Assembly (NCBI GenBank): GCA_002070115.1
Contig: MWCO01000038.1
Location: 1 to 53,193, forward strand
DNA length: 53,193 nt
Direction of reading: 5' to 3'
Origin: Deltaproteobacteria bacterium ADurb.Bin207
Lineage (GTDB): Bacteria; Myxococcota_A; Polyangia; Polyangiales; Polyangiaceae
Shown one piece after another: positions 28,948-38,458 of the stretch; the stretch's first letter is position 1; each line of letters begins with the position of its first letter. The notes beneath the pieces are model-generated. The model worked only from the letters and a program-made list of their open reading frames with translations, was not told the origin of the DNA and ran no database searches. The position numbers and the translations under genes are program-made.

Positions 28948-29601
28948 ATGAGACTACATCAGGTGTTGGACCTGATTGGTGAGCTTCCTACCTCGCAAAT
29001 GCAAGAGGTTTGGGACGCTGCCGCACCCATGGCCGGAACGGATCTTCGTGATGGGGTCTGGCTTGGACGGTATGGAGGATTGGCTTGGCCAATCAAGCGA
29101 ATCGTTCGGCATGTCGTCCGACGGGATTACTTCGCAAGGCTCGTCTTTCCAGGGTGGGGCGTTAACGTTCGTGTGAAGCAGGATGGAACGTACGCCATGA
29201 TCCCCTGGTCGGCCGTGCCGGTAGGCGTCCGCGTGCATCTTCCTTTCCGTCGAACGAATCAAGGACTCGATTACGGATACCACGTCACGGGGATCGACGT
29301 CGGGCCCTCCTCGTGGTTGCCTGCACGCGAAGTGCTTAGAAAAATTGATTTTTCTACGCTATCGGAGGTGGTGAGCCTGGGGCATTTGCGTCGCGTCGGC
29401 GTGTGGAGAGGAAAGGCAGAACACCCCGGGCAACTCGTCGTCGGTTACCTGGCACCGGTCGGCGTGGAGGCATTCAAGCACTCTCCCTTCGCGATGGTGT
29501 GGAGGCGTGAAATGTCCACTGCGGAGGTTCGATCGGCGGAGCATCATATCCATCGTATGCGCCTGTGGGATACATCAGCCGGGTCGATCGACATGTCGTG
29601 A
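28948..29601 (+). CDS. Conserved-looking hypothetical protein
   Basis: 217 aa from the ATG at 28948; a TTG 36 nt upstream is in frame but less likely, and neither has a good ribosome site. No signal sequence or membrane span. Residues 20-70 include GVWLGRYGGLAWPIKRIVRHVVRRDYFARLVF, and the middle is beta-rich with a GVNVRVKQ, GVRVHLPF, DYGYHVTGIDVG series suggesting a small beta-barrel or lipocalin-like core. It is followed after about 80 nt by the GspE gene on the same strand. I do not recognise the family and propose no function. Confidence 0.6.
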   Translation: MRLHQVLDLIGELPTSQMQEVWDAAAPMAGTDLRDGVWLGRYGGLAWPIKRIVRHVVRRDYFARLVFPGWGVNVRVKQDGTYAMIPWSAVPVGVRVHLPFRRTNQGLDYGYHVTGIDVGPSSWLPAREVLRKIDFSTLSEVVSLGHLRRVGVWRGKAEHPGQLVVGYLAPVGVEAFKHSPFAMVWRREMSTAEVRSAEHHIHRMRLWDTSAGSIDMS

Positions 29602-29680
29602 TGATTCATTCGCTCCGTGGATGGGCACGGCGAATGGACAAAGCTTGACGGCGTGACCTGTCCTTGCGCACGCTGATGCT

Positions 29681-31489
29681 GTGAATCGACCTCGTGAGCT
29701 GACTTTCGAGTTTCTTTGCGACATCCTCGAGCATGATAAGCTCATCACGTTCGAGCAGCGACGTGACGCGCAGTTGCGAGAGGACCGGGAACGAGTACGA
29801 ATCATGCGCAGCCAGCAGTCTCGTAGTCGGGACGTGACGGCAGTGCATCCCACGACCGTGTTGGCTTCCCTTGGATTATTTGTAGGGGGGGACAGCCGAT
29901 ATCCGCTCACGGAACAAGCCATCACCCAGGCGTTGGCGCGCCATATCGGCGTTCCCTACGTCCATCTCAATCCTCTCGATATCGATGCCAAGTTAGCGGT
30001 GCAAACCCTGTCACGCCCTTTCGCGCGCCGGCACAACGCGCTGGTCATTGGGGGCGATGATTCGCATGTCACCGTGGCCGTGGCCAATCCTCTCGATGTG
30101 GAGTTGATTGACAACATCAAACAATTCGTCCGAAGGCACGTGGACTTCGTGTTGGCGCCCCCTGGGGATATTCAACGAATCATTACGGATATTTACGGGT
30201 TCCGCACCTCGGTCAAGGCCGCGGAGCGGGAGTTTACCCAAGGGGTGGATATCGGAAACCTCGAGCGGTACATCAAGCTGAAAAGGGTCGATGAGATCGA
30301 GGCTACCGATAGCCATATCATCAACGCGGTGGAGTATCTTTTTCATTACGCTTTCGATCAGAGGGCTTCGGACATTCATATCGAGCCGCATCGTGATCAA
30401 TCCGTGGTTCGAATGCGCATCGATGGCGTGCTTCATACGGTCAACGTGCTTCCGAAGGTCGTGCATCCGGCGATTGTGTCTCGTTTGAAGACGCTGTCTC
30501 GCTTGGATATCGCGGAGAAAAGACGGCCGCAGGATGGTCGGATCAAAACCGCGCGTGGGCAACGGGAGGTGGAAATCCGTGTGTCGACAATGAGTGTTGC
30601 GTTTGGCGAAAAGGTTGTCTTGCGGATTTTCGATCCCGAAATCGTGCTGCGGGACCTTTCGGATCTTGGACTCTTCGACAAGCAATTGGCGACGTTCGAG
30701 CAGTTCATTCAACGCCCCCACGGGCTGGTTCTGGTGACGGGACCGACGGGAAGCGGCAAGACCACCACGCTGTATTCGGCGCTTCGTGCCGTGTCGTCTC
30801 CGCAAGTCAATGTCAACACGATTGAGGATCCGATCGAGATCGTGGTGGATCAGTTCAATCAGGTGGAAGTGCAGCACAAAATTGGCATTACGTTTGCCGA
30901 ATCGTTGCGTCATATTTTGCGCCAAGATCCGGATGTCATCATGGTCGGTGAGGTGCGGGATGTGGACACCGCGAATATTGCGATCCAAGCGTCGCTCACC
31001 GGCCATCTGGTGCTTGCCACGTTGCACACCAACGATTCAGCGTCGGCGATTACCAGGCTATTGGAGTTGGGCGTGGACCCATTCTTGCTCTCGTCGACGT
31101 TGGTCGGAGTGCTTGCGCAGCGGTTGGTGCGCATGATTTGTCCGGAATGTCGTGTGGAAACGTTTCTAACGCCCGATCAGATGTCTCTGCTTGGATTGGA
31201 TGTGGATCAGCTCACGGAGCAGGGCGAGTCGCCTCAACTGATGGTGGCATTCGGCGAAGGGTGTGTGAAGTGTCGAAACACCGGGTTGTATGGTCGTTCG
31301 GGAGTATTCGAAGTATTGCCGGTCGATGACAAAATTCGGCGTATGATTGCCACGTCGGTCAGTTCGAAAGAAATCATGAAACAAGCGCGTCAGGATGGTT
31401 TGTTGACGCTACGAGAGGCCGCCATTCGCAAAATGGCCAAAGGGGTGACGTCGTTCGAGGAGGTATTGCGCGTGACGGTGGACGGATGA
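29681..31489 (+). CDS. gspE: GspE/PilB-type secretion or pilus ATPase
   Basis: Hexameric ATPase that drives type II secretion or type IV pilus extension from the cytoplasmic face of the inner membrane. 602 aa. It starts with GTG at 29681; the N-terminal LTFEFLCDILEHDKLIT belongs to the MshEN/T2SSE_N domain, which supports this start over the ATG 42 codons later. The ATPase core has Walker A GPTGSGKTTT (354-363), Walker B DPDVIMVGEVRD (E424), and HTND near 449-452. The zinc knuckle C487-x2-C490 and C528-x2-C531 is the tetracysteine of GspE/PilB. No other pilus or secretion gene is seen here, so gspE versus pilB is undecided. It overlaps the next gene by 4 nt (ATGA). Confidence 0.9.
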   Translation: MNRPRELTFEFLCDILEHDKLITFEQRRDAQLREDRERVRIMRSQQSRSRDVTAVHPTTVLASLGLFVGGDSRYPLTEQAITQALARHIGVPYVHLNPLDIDAKLAVQTLSRPFARRHNALVIGGDDSHVTVAVANPLDVELIDNIKQFVRRHVDFVLAPPGDIQRIITDIYGFRTSVKAAEREFTQGVDIGNLERYIKLKRVDEIEATDSHIINAVEYLFHYAFDQRASDIHIEPHRDQSVVRMRIDGVLHTVNVLPKVVHPAIVSRLKTLSRLDIAEKRRPQDGRIKTARGQREVEIRVSTMSVAFGEKVVLRIFDPEIVLRDLSDLGLFDKQLATFEQFIQRPHGLVLVTGPTGSGKTTTLYSALRAVSSPQVNVNTIEDPIEIVVDQFNQVEVQHKIGITFAESLRHILRQDPDVIMVGEVRDVDTANIAIQASLTGHLVLATLHTNDSASAITRLLELGVDPFLLSSTLVGVLAQRLVRMICPECRVETFLTPDQMSLLGLDVDQLTEQGESPQLMVAFGEGCVKCRNTGLYGRSGVFEVLPVDDKIRRMIATSVSSKEIMKQARQDGLLTLREAAIRKMAKGVTSFEEVLRVTVDG

Positions 31490-32934
31490 AAGCGGAGCGT
31501 TCGATAGAAAGATTTGCCCGAAAGCTGAGGCGATATTGGGAAGCGGGGTATCCGATTGTTTGGCTGGTGACGTATGAAGAACAGCGGGCAATCGAGGTGT
31601 TGCGTCGGCTCGCGCCTTCCTGGCCGATTCAGATTTGGTCATGGTCAGGGCGGCAGGCAGAGGATGATCTTGATGAGATGTTGGCGAAGGCCGCGAGCAG
31701 TGAGTCACCGGGACTGAACGTGCTTCTCGACGTTCCCACGCGGTGGGCAGAGGGCCGGATGATCCGCGCATTGAGGAATTTCGCGGCTTCGGGGCGACCG
31801 GGACGTCATGTGATCATCGTATCACCGTCGTTGGAACTGCCGGTGGAGTTGGAGAAAGACGTATGTGTATTGGATTTCCCTTTGCCGGATGAGGTGGATT
31901 TGAGGGCGGCGGTGCGCGGGGAGGCGCAACGAAAAGGGATAGGGAATTTTGACGAAGAGCATTTGGCGCGTTGTGCGGGCGGCATGACGTGGTTGGAGGC
32001 GCAACGGGCTTTTCGCATGGCCTTGTCCGTCCAAGACCCATCGCAATCTGCTCGTCTGGTGCTTTCGGAGAAGCGTCAGGTCATGCGGCGAAGCGCAGCC
32101 CTGGAGCTTGTGGAGCCGGAGGTGGACCTGCAAGACGTTGGGGGGCTCGAGGTGTTGAAGGGTTGGTTGCGCACCCGTGTCGTGGCTTTCGGACCGGAAG
32201 CGCGTGCGTTTGGGCTACCGGAGCCCAGGGGAATGATGGTTTGTGGCGTGCAGGGGTGTGGCAAGTCGTTGGTGGCCAAAGCGACGGCATCGGTATTTGG
32301 TCTTCCTCTGGTTCGTCTTGATTTTGCGGCCGTGTTTGCCTCCTCTTCTCCGGAACTTGCGGTCCGCCAGGCCACGCGCATGGCCGAAGCGATTGCTCCC
32401 GTTGTGTTGTGGGTGGATGAGATTGAAAAAGGATTGGGGCAGGGGACGTTGGAGAGCAAAAATGCCCGGGTATTCGGCGATTTTTTGATATGGATGCAGG
32501 AAAAGGGGGCGCCGGTATTCGTGGCAGCGACGGCCAATGAGGTGGAGCAGCTTCCGCCCGAGTTGGTGCGGCGGGGACGATTCGACGAGGTATTTTTCGT
32601 GGATTTGCCGAGCGCCCGGGAGCGAGCGGACATCCTTGCCATCCACTTGCGTCGAAGGGGCAGGCATGCGGAACGGTATCCGTTGGAAGAGTTGGTGAAA
32701 CCGTGGGATTACGTTTCCGGGGCCGAGATAGAACAAGTGGTCATCGCCGCGCTTTTTCGCGCCTTTGCCGCCAAACGGGAATTGGAGGCCGAGGATATTC
32801 GGCTTGCGGGCGGGGAACTCGTGCCTCTAGCCACCATGTACGAAGAACGGGTTCAGGCCCTGCGAACCTGGGCTACCTCCAGAGCGCGAAAGGCCTCGAC
32901 CGACCGTCGTACCCTCGAGCTATTCGAAGACTAA
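31486..32934 (+). CDS. AAA+ ATPase, Ycf46 family
   Basis: Cytosolic AAA+ ATPase of 482 aa. Its layout matches the cyanobacterial/plastid Ycf46 family: an N-terminal domain beginning RKLRRYWEAGYPIVWLVTYEE (residues about 12-32), then a C-terminal AAA module. Walker A is GVQGCGKS (254-261, K260); Walker B is VVLWVDEIEKG (D311, E312); sensor 1 VAATANEVEQLP; arginine finger LVRRGRFDE. All ATPase residues are present. Start ATG overlaps the stop of the GspE gene, so translation of both is coupled. In Cyanobacteria Ycf46 is linked to CO2 and photosynthesis regulation; its role in a heterotroph is unknown. Coupling with a secretion-type ATPase is suggestive only. Confidence 0.85.
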   Translation: MKAERSIERFARKLRRYWEAGYPIVWLVTYEEQRAIEVLRRLAPSWPIQIWSWSGRQAEDDLDEMLAKAASSESPGLNVLLDVPTRWAEGRMIRALRNFAASGRPGRHVIIVSPSLELPVELEKDVCVLDFPLPDEVDLRAAVRGEAQRKGIGNFDEEHLARCAGGMTWLEAQRAFRMALSVQDPSQSARLVLSEKRQVMRRSAALELVEPEVDLQDVGGLEVLKGWLRTRVVAFGPEARAFGLPEPRGMMVCGVQGCGKSLVAKATASVFGLPLVRLDFAAVFASSSPELAVRQATRMAEAIAPVVLWVDEIEKGLGQGTLESKNARVFGDFLIWMQEKGAPVFVAATANEVEQLPPELVRRGRFDEVFFVDLPSARERADILAIHLRRRGRHAERYPLEELVKPWDYVSGAEIEQVVIAALFRAFAAKRELEAEDIRLAGGELVPLATMYEERVQALRTWATSRARKASTDRRTLELFED

Positions 32935-33000
32935 TCCTTCCTCATGACCATGCCTCGTTCGTGATGGTATTCGGTCGGCGTTGCGCTACGTTCCAAAGAA

Positions 33001-34188
33001 ATGAACCTTGGTCCGGGTGAAAAGACGATCCTTCTCATGGCAGGATTCGTCATTGTTGTCGCTGGCTTACGCTTTGGTGAGCCCTTGTTGGTTCCTCTGT
33101 TTCTCGCCTTGGTCATCGCGACGGTTTCTTCGCCCATCATCCGTTGGTTGGAAAAGCGCCGTGTGCCAAGCGCCCTTGCCATCATCTTGGCCATCGTGCT
33201 CGATCTCGCCGTTCTCGCGGCGCTGGGTACTCTCGTTGGATCGTCCCTTAGCGACTTTTCCGAAGCCGCTCCCAGATATCAGGCAGCTTTGAGCAACCTC
33301 ATCAAAACCAACGTCGCCTGGCTTGCGGCCAGAGGGGTTCCGGCTTCGAGCGACTTGCTTGCGCCGCTTCAGGACTTCGGACGTCTGGTCGACCTTCTTG
33401 GCGGCCTGGTCAAAAGCGTTGCCAATGTGGTGAGCATGCTGCTGTTCGTGTTGTTGCTCGTCGTGTTCATGCTCGTCGAATTCGGTCGCTGGCAGCTCAA
33501 GATTGGATATGCCTTGGGAGACCGTCATGCGGATCTGAGTCGCTTCGGCAACGCCGCGCGCGAACTGCAAAAATACCTCGGTGTCAAGACGGCGGCCAAT
33601 GCCGTGACGGGCCTATTATGCGGCGTGTGGGCCGCCATCATGGGAGTCGACTTCCCCATCCTTTGGGGCCTTATCGCGTTTTTGCTCAACTATATCCCCA
33701 CCATTGGAACCATCATCGCAGCCATACCTCCCATCGTGTTGGCTTGGCTTGCCTTCGGCCCCGGCACTGCTTTCGTGACCGCCGTGGGCTTCGTCGTCAT
33801 CAACGTTACGCTTGGCAATGTCATCGAACCGCGAATCATGGGAAGAGCCTTGGGCTTGTCACCTCTGGTCGTTCTTATTTCCATGGTGTTTTGGTGGTGG
33901 CTGTGGGGGCCGGTGGGCGCGCTGCTTTCTGCCCCATTGACCATGATGGTCAAAATCATGCTCGCGAACACCACCGACTTGCGTTGGCTGGCTATCATGC
34001 TCGGTTCCCCCTCGTGGGTAGAAGAAATGCAAGCGCAATGGGATGGGGCTAGGCCTGTCGAGCACAAAAGCGAATTGTGCGTTCGATCAGAAAAACCTGC
34101 GCATGAAGTCCTCCTGGGGGTTCGAGCTACCGATCCGCCACGCGACCCCTCAGCCACTCCCTATGCGATTCCACGCTCCCCAGAATAG
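33001..34188 (+). CDS. AI-2E family transporter (PerM/TqsA type)
   Basis: Inner-membrane protein of 395 aa with about eight membrane spans: an N-terminal pair (residues about 8-60), another at 60-85, a soluble central stretch (about 85-140), and a cluster at 140-330. Landmarks of the UPF0118/AI-2E family are PLLVPLFLALVIATV near the N-terminus, and MGVDFPILWGLIAFLLNYIPTIGTIIAAIPP and GRALGLSPLVVLISMVFWWWLWGPVGALL near the C-terminus. Family members export autoinducer-2 or exchange Na+/Li+/H+; the substrate here is unknown. The ATG at 33001 has only a weak ribosome site. It is 66 nt after the AAA+ gene and may belong to the same transcript. Confidence 0.85.
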   Translation: MNLGPGEKTILLMAGFVIVVAGLRFGEPLLVPLFLALVIATVSSPIIRWLEKRRVPSALAIILAIVLDLAVLAALGTLVGSSLSDFSEAAPRYQAALSNLIKTNVAWLAARGVPASSDLLAPLQDFGRLVDLLGGLVKSVANVVSMLLFVLLLVVFMLVEFGRWQLKIGYALGDRHADLSRFGNAARELQKYLGVKTAANAVTGLLCGVWAAIMGVDFPILWGLIAFLLNYIPTIGTIIAAIPPIVLAWLAFGPGTAFVTAVGFVVINVTLGNVIEPRIMGRALGLSPLVVLISMVFWWWLWGPVGALLSAPLTMMVKIMLANTTDLRWLAIMLGSPSWVEEMQAQWDGARPVEHKSELCVRSEKPAHEVLLGVRATDPPRDPSATPYAIPRSPE

Positions 34189-34365
34189 CGTAACCTGTTG
34201 AAATAATTATACTTAACTCCCGTCTTCCGGCAAGTCCCGATCGGTTCGGCTCCGAAGATATTCGATGGAAGTTCGCTTCCTTCGCGTTCGCGAAAAGCGC
34301 CTCACGTTGCCGCGGTGTTCCAACACGACTATGGACGTGGGTTCGTTCCCCAATAGACCTGCGCC

Positions 34366-35337
34366 GTGCCCGTCTCATCACCTACTCCTGATGCCCATGC
34401 TCCGCCTCGAGATCAACGTCCATGGTGGCGAAGAGCACTGCCTTTTGCGATCGCGCTAGGCTTGCTGTCTTTGCTGATATCTCGTCTGGATCTCGCCATG
34501 TTCGCGCGACATCTGCGGCAGGTGAACACCGTTGGCTTTCTTGCGTTCTGTTTCGTATTCAGCATCACGTTGTTGGCATCCGACTCGTTGGCCACGTCTT
34601 TCGTGTATTCCCGCACCGTATGTCCCGTGCGTTTTCATGAAGTGTTCTTGATCCGTGGCGCATCGTATTTGCCGTCCATGCTCAACCACCATCTGGGCCA
34701 AGCGTGGCTGACATGGTATGTTTCGCGAGTTTATAAGGCTCCTTTGGGAAGAGTCGCGGGGGCGACACTGCTCGTGTACGGCACCACCTTCGGATGTTTG
34801 TTATTGCTTGGGGGCGTATCGCTCGCGTTGGATGCATCCTCGGCGCGATGGCTCGGACCGATCATGATAGCCGCAAGCGTGGGGGCCGTGGTTTACCTCG
34901 TCGTGATTGCCAGTAGGCCGGCGATCCTGGTGCGACGACAAGTGCTCGCGCCGTTGTTCGACGTTGGAGTGGTCGGTCACCTTCTCGCCTTTGCTCTTCG
35001 AGTGCCGCATATCTTGGTGTTGTTTCTTGGCACCTGGCTGTCGTTTCGTTTTTTTGACGTCGATATTCCACCGGCTGTCGCGCTCGTGACCATGCCTGTG
35101 CTGTTGGTCATTTCCGCTTTGCCGGTGACGCCGCAAGGCGTGGGGACGCGAGATTGGTTTTCGCTTCACGCGTTTTCTCAATACGCCATCGGTGACAAAA
35201 TGGAGCAGGAAGCCGCGGTTGCGGCCACGACGTTGTCTTTTGCGGTTGGGATCTCGATATTCCAAGCTGCCCTTGCTCTTTACCTGATGCATCGAGCGTT
35301 GCGTGTGCTTGCGATGACGAAGGATAAGGCAAGTTGA
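34366..35337 (+). CDS. Lysylphosphatidylglycerol synthetase TM-domain-like (UPF0104) protein
   Basis: Inner-membrane protein of 323 aa with about eight membrane spans. Start is GTG at 34366 with a Pro-rich lead; a start inside would lose the first span. It matches the flippase-type membrane domain PF03706 (YbhN, MprF-like): the pattern SYLPSMLNHHLGQAWLTWYV, SRPAILV near residue 185, and PVTPQGVGTRDWFSLHAF near 255. No catalytic synthase domain is attached, so it may flip a lipid or a precursor rather than make it. Its stop is 10 nt from the stop of the convergent TlpA-like gene, with no terminator that I can see between them. Confidence 0.8.
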   Translation: MPVSSPTPDAHAPPRDQRPWWRRALPFAIALGLLSLLISRLDLAMFARHLRQVNTVGFLAFCFVFSITLLASDSLATSFVYSRTVCPVRFHEVFLIRGASYLPSMLNHHLGQAWLTWYVSRVYKAPLGRVAGATLLVYGTTFGCLLLLGGVSLALDASSARWLGPIMIAASVGAVVYLVVIASRPAILVRRQVLAPLFDVGVVGHLLAFALRVPHILVLFLGTWLSFRFFDVDIPPAVALVTMPVLLVISALPVTPQGVGTRDWFSLHAFSQYAIGDKMEQEAAVAATTLSFAVGISIFQAALALYLMHRALRVLAMTKDKAS

Positions 35338-35347
35338 TGGGGCGTGT

Positions 35348-36028
35348 TCAAGGGCGCGGTTCGTGGGTAGCAACCCAGTTGAGCCCATCGTTGGCATACG
35401 ACGCGGGGTAGGCTAGCTCGCCTTCCGCAATGGACAGGATTTCCATCGATCGGGTGTCGATCAGCGCATTCCAAGGCACGCCTCGGATCGTGGCGACCGT
35501 GCCCAACCGTTTTGCGTTGACGTCGATGAGTACGGAAAAGGGCGTGTTCATGGTATCTACCCAATCGTCGACATCCGCCAGCGAAAGAGGGCTGCCCCGA
35601 CGTTTTCCCTCCACGATGGTTTGCACCACACGGATACCGTTTGCGCGGAAAGAGTCGTTGAGTTTCACGACCGCGCGTGTTTCCGCCTGGCAATGGGGGC
35701 ACCACGCAACGACAACCATGAGAAACATTAGCTTATGGTGCTGTTGCGATGGATCGAAATAGTCCGCCATGCTTACCACCTGCAGTCCGTCGTCCTTTCG
35801 AGAGTCCGGATACCCCTGAAAACTAAAATTAGGCAGGCGTTGCCCCGGCTTATTTCCGTCCCTCGGTCGAGCCCCCCAATCGTCCGATGGATAGGGGATT
35901 CCCTCCGGATTTCGGTCGGTGCCCACGACATCCACATCGTTGAATGGTGTGGGTGAGTCCTCGCTCGAGCAGGCGGTCCCCACGCCGATAGCGAACAAGG
36001 GGATGGAAAAAAACCAAATGGGATGCAT
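35348..36028 (-). CDS. TlpA-like thioredoxin-fold lipoprotein
   Basis: Predicted lipoprotein of 226 aa, starting at the ATG at 36028 (a start 8 codons upstream is possible). The signal ends GVGTAC (lipid Cys20). Residues 85-225 form a thioredoxin-like domain: HHKLMFLMVVVAWCPHCQAE with the CxxC pair C110-P-H-C113, then VVQTIVEG, and VPWNALIDT with a cis-Pro (TIRGVPWN). CPHC and the AhpC/TSA-type spacing are typical of TlpA/ResA-type periplasmic thiol reductases that reduce disulfides, for example in cytochrome c maturation. It is the last gene downstream of thiL on this strand, 70 nt after its stop. Confidence 0.85.
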   Translation of the reverse strand: MHPIWFFSIPLFAIGVGTACSSEDSPTPFNDVDVVGTDRNPEGIPYPSDDWGARPRDGNKPGQRLPNFSFQGYPDSRKDDGLQVVSMADYFDPSQQHHKLMFLMVVVAWCPHCQAETRAVVKLNDSFRANGIRVVQTIVEGKRRGSPLSLADVDDWVDTMNTPFSVLIDVNAKRLGTVATIRGVPWNALIDTRSMEILSIAEGELAYPASYANDGLNWVATHEPRP

Positions 36029-36097
36029 CGATCTTTGCCGTTCATCAGGCACCCCGTTGCCGTCGTCAAGTTGGTAAGGACACTGGCCGGGTGGTGC

Positions 36098-37033
36098 TCA
36101 GGGGCTTCGAAAATGATCGTGCCCTTTTGGCGGCAAGGGGATGCCGTCGACCCACACGCCGTGACCTTGGCGACACGTGCCGATCACGGTGAAGCCAACT
36201 GGTATGGTTCCTTGGGGAAAGGTGGCCAGCAGGGCATAATCCTCACCGCCGGATAAGGCGAGTTCGTGAGCATCGAATCCCAGTTTTTTGGCGAGCGTGA
36301 TCAGGGCAGGGGAGACGACGGTAGAGGAGTCGATATCGATTTGAACGCCACTTGCCATGGCAAGGTGGAGCGCATCTTGCGCGAGTCCATCGGAGATATC
36401 GATGAGCGAAGAGGCATGCATGCATCGCAATCCTTCTTCGATACGAGCACGGGGCCGTCGCCACGCATGCAAAGCGATGGTTTCGATTTCATCGGCAGCG
36501 GTCCACGAAGGTTTTTTCAAGAGCATTCGCAGGCCCAGCGCGGCGAATCCGACGGGGCCGCACAAGGCTAGCTGGTCGCCGGGACGAGCCCCATGGCGAC
36601 GAGGAGCCAGGGTGGTTCGACCCAACCACGTGGTGGAGACGGTGACGATCTGTGAGGCCGAAAGGTTTCCCCCGATGACCGATGATCCGAGTTGTTGAGC
36701 GGCGAGTTTTTGCCCATTGGCCAAGGCGTATAATGCATCGTCGGGCAGGTTTCGTGGAACCGATACGCTGCACAAGGCGCCAATCGGTGTTGCGGCCATG
36801 GCGGCGAGATCGCTTGCCGCGGCCATCATCGAACGGAATCCCACATCCTCCCAGCTAGCGATATCTTGGCGAAAATGAACGTTTTCGATACAGGCGTCGA
36901 TGGTCCAGACGATTTTTTCGCCCACAGGAACATCGATTTCCGCGGCGTCGTCGCCAATGCCGACGGACACTCCCTCGGGAGCAGGTCCGAACAAGCGACG
37001 AAGATGCTCAATGCGTTCGAACTCACCGGCCAT
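36098..37033 (-). CDS. thiL: Thiamine-monophosphate kinase
   Basis: Makes thiamine pyrophosphate from thiamine monophosphate and ATP, the last step of thiamine synthesis. 311 aa, normal length for ThiL. Landmarks: VGIGDDAAEID (D28, D29 bind Mg), TIDACIENVHF, SDLAAMAATP, GGNLSAS, SLIDISDGLAQDALHLA, and SGGEDYALLATFP, in the usual order. It sits 6 nt downstream of the histidine kinase stop, so the two are probably co-transcribed, although no functional link is known. I see no TPP riboswitch ahead of it. The ATG at 37033 is the natural start (GEFERIEHLRRLF is the family opening). Confidence 0.93.
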   Translation of the reverse strand: MAGEFERIEHLRRLFGPAPEGVSVGIGDDAAEIDVPVGEKIVWTIDACIENVHFRQDIASWEDVGFRSMMAAASDLAAMAATPIGALCSVSVPRNLPDDALYALANGQKLAAQQLGSSVIGGNLSASQIVTVSTTWLGRTTLAPRRHGARPGDQLALCGPVGFAALGLRMLLKKPSWTAADEIETIALHAWRRPRARIEEGLRCMHASSLIDISDGLAQDALHLAMASGVQIDIDSSTVVSPALITLAKKLGFDAHELALSGGEDYALLATFPQGTIPVGFTVIGTCRQGHGVWVDGIPLPPKGHDHFRSP

Positions 37034-37039
37034 GGGTAC

Positions 37040-38458
37040 TCAAGCATCGAGGTCGACGGGAATTTTCAAGATGAACACGCTGCCTTTGGGGTGGTTGGGT
37101 TCGACGGATATTTTCCCATCATGAGCGTGGATGAGGCGTTGGACGATGGAAAGTCCCAACCCGGTACCGCCATATTCGCGTGTGGACGAGGAGTCGACTT
37201 GGTAGAAAGGGGTGAAGATTTTTTCGCGTTCGTTTTCGGGAATGCCGATGCCAGTATCCGCGACACGGATTTCGATGACCGAACGGGTGGGAGCAATCAA
37301 AGCGAATCCAATATCGTCTTCCGCATCATCGAGGACTTGTTGGGCGAGTTTGGCGGATAGTGAGACCTGACCGCCGGAAGGTGTGAATTTTATTGCGTTT
37401 TCCGCAAGGTTGAGCACGGCTTGACGGATTCGATTGGCGTCGCCGCGGATGGTAGGCAAGGCGGCGGGAACATCGACATGGAGCTGCACCCCCGCTTTGG
37501 TGGCGTTGGGCTTGAGCAGGGAGACGACATCATCCAAGGATTTTCGAATGTCCACATCGGATTTGACGAGGGCCAAGCTTCCGCTTTCGAGTTTGGATAG
37601 GTCGAGCAAACTCATGATGAGCGTCAGCAGTTGCTCGCCCTTGTCGCGGATGGTGTTGACGAACTCGAGTTGCTCGTCGGTGAGGCTTCCTGCAATTCCC
37701 TCACTCATCATTTCGCTATAGCCGATGATGGAGGTCAAGGGAGTGCGCAGTTCGTGGCTAATGGTAGCGATGAAGTTGGACTTGAGGCGGTCGAGTTCCT
37801 TGAGTTTATCGTAGGCGTCTTGCAGACGTTGGTTTTTGTCTTGGAGTTCTCGATAGCTTTCCCGCACGCTGGCCAGGTGCATTTGCGAGGTGAGCAGGGC
37901 TTTGTGCCCGCTGAAGAGGATCAAGTCGAGGATCCCCCGCATGTGTTCCGCGATATTGCGAACGGTTTCTACTCGTGCTCTGGGCATTTGGGGAAGCAGT
38001 TGTTGCAGTCGGCTCGGTGGCGCTTCTCGAACCGTGGTCAACAATGAGCCTGGCAGTTCTTTGACCTCGGCTGGAAGATAGGGGCCGAGGACGATTCGCC
38101 CGACATAACGTCCGTCATACGTGATGGCCGCGATATGGTAGCGAGCGCCGGAGAAGCAAGGGTGAACGGTGTCCTGGGTGGGGTCGGGAACCGTGTGTTT
38201 GACGGTAGAAATGGTGGCCGTACAAGCTGCCCTGCCGTCGGGATACTCGTTGATGACCTTGCAGACCTCTTGTTGCTCGACCGCATCGGCGAGCAAGTCG
38301 CCTTCACTCGAAAACAGCCGTACGGAGATTCCGAAAAGATTGACGAAAGAAGTGATGACTTCTTTGAGAGAGTCGCGGTCGACCAGATCCTCGAGCCGAA
38401 TATTTTTCGTGGTCGTAAGATCTTCGAGATTCGGTTCCAAACCGTCGTCGCGTTTCAT
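37040..38458 (-). CDS. PocR-domain sensor histidine kinase
   Basis: Soluble hybrid-free histidine kinase of 472 aa. Residues about 24-185 match the PocR sensory domain (LFGISVRLFSSEGDLL, C66, C79, HPCFSGARYH, GRIVLGPYL), known to bind small ligands such as 1,3-propanediol and found fused to kinases. A short coiled coil (193-225) leads to HisKA with ATISHELRTPLTSIIGYSE (H235), then HATPase with N box NLAENAIKFTP, G1 ADTGIGIP, F box FYQVDSS and G2 GGTGLGLSIV. All catalytic motifs are intact. No membrane span and no response regulator nearby. Its start overlaps the stop of the MglA-like gene by 4 nt (ATGA, 38455-38458), so they are coupled; thiL follows. Confidence 0.9.
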   Translation of the reverse strand: MKRDDGLEPNLEDLTTTKNIRLEDLVDRDSLKEVITSFVNLFGISVRLFSSEGDLLADAVEQQEVCKVINEYPDGRAACTATISTVKHTVPDPTQDTVHPCFSGARYHIAAITYDGRYVGRIVLGPYLPAEVKELPGSLLTTVREAPPSRLQQLLPQMPRARVETVRNIAEHMRGILDLILFSGHKALLTSQMHLASVRESYRELQDKNQRLQDAYDKLKELDRLKSNFIATISHELRTPLTSIIGYSEMMSEGIAGSLTDEQLEFVNTIRDKGEQLLTLIMSLLDLSKLESGSLALVKSDVDIRKSLDDVVSLLKPNATKAGVQLHVDVPAALPTIRGDANRIRQAVLNLAENAIKFTPSGGQVSLSAKLAQQVLDDAEDDIGFALIAPTRSVIEIRVADTGIGIPENEREKIFTPFYQVDSSSTREYGGTGLGLSIVQRLIHAHDGKISVEPNHPKGSVFILKIPVDLDA

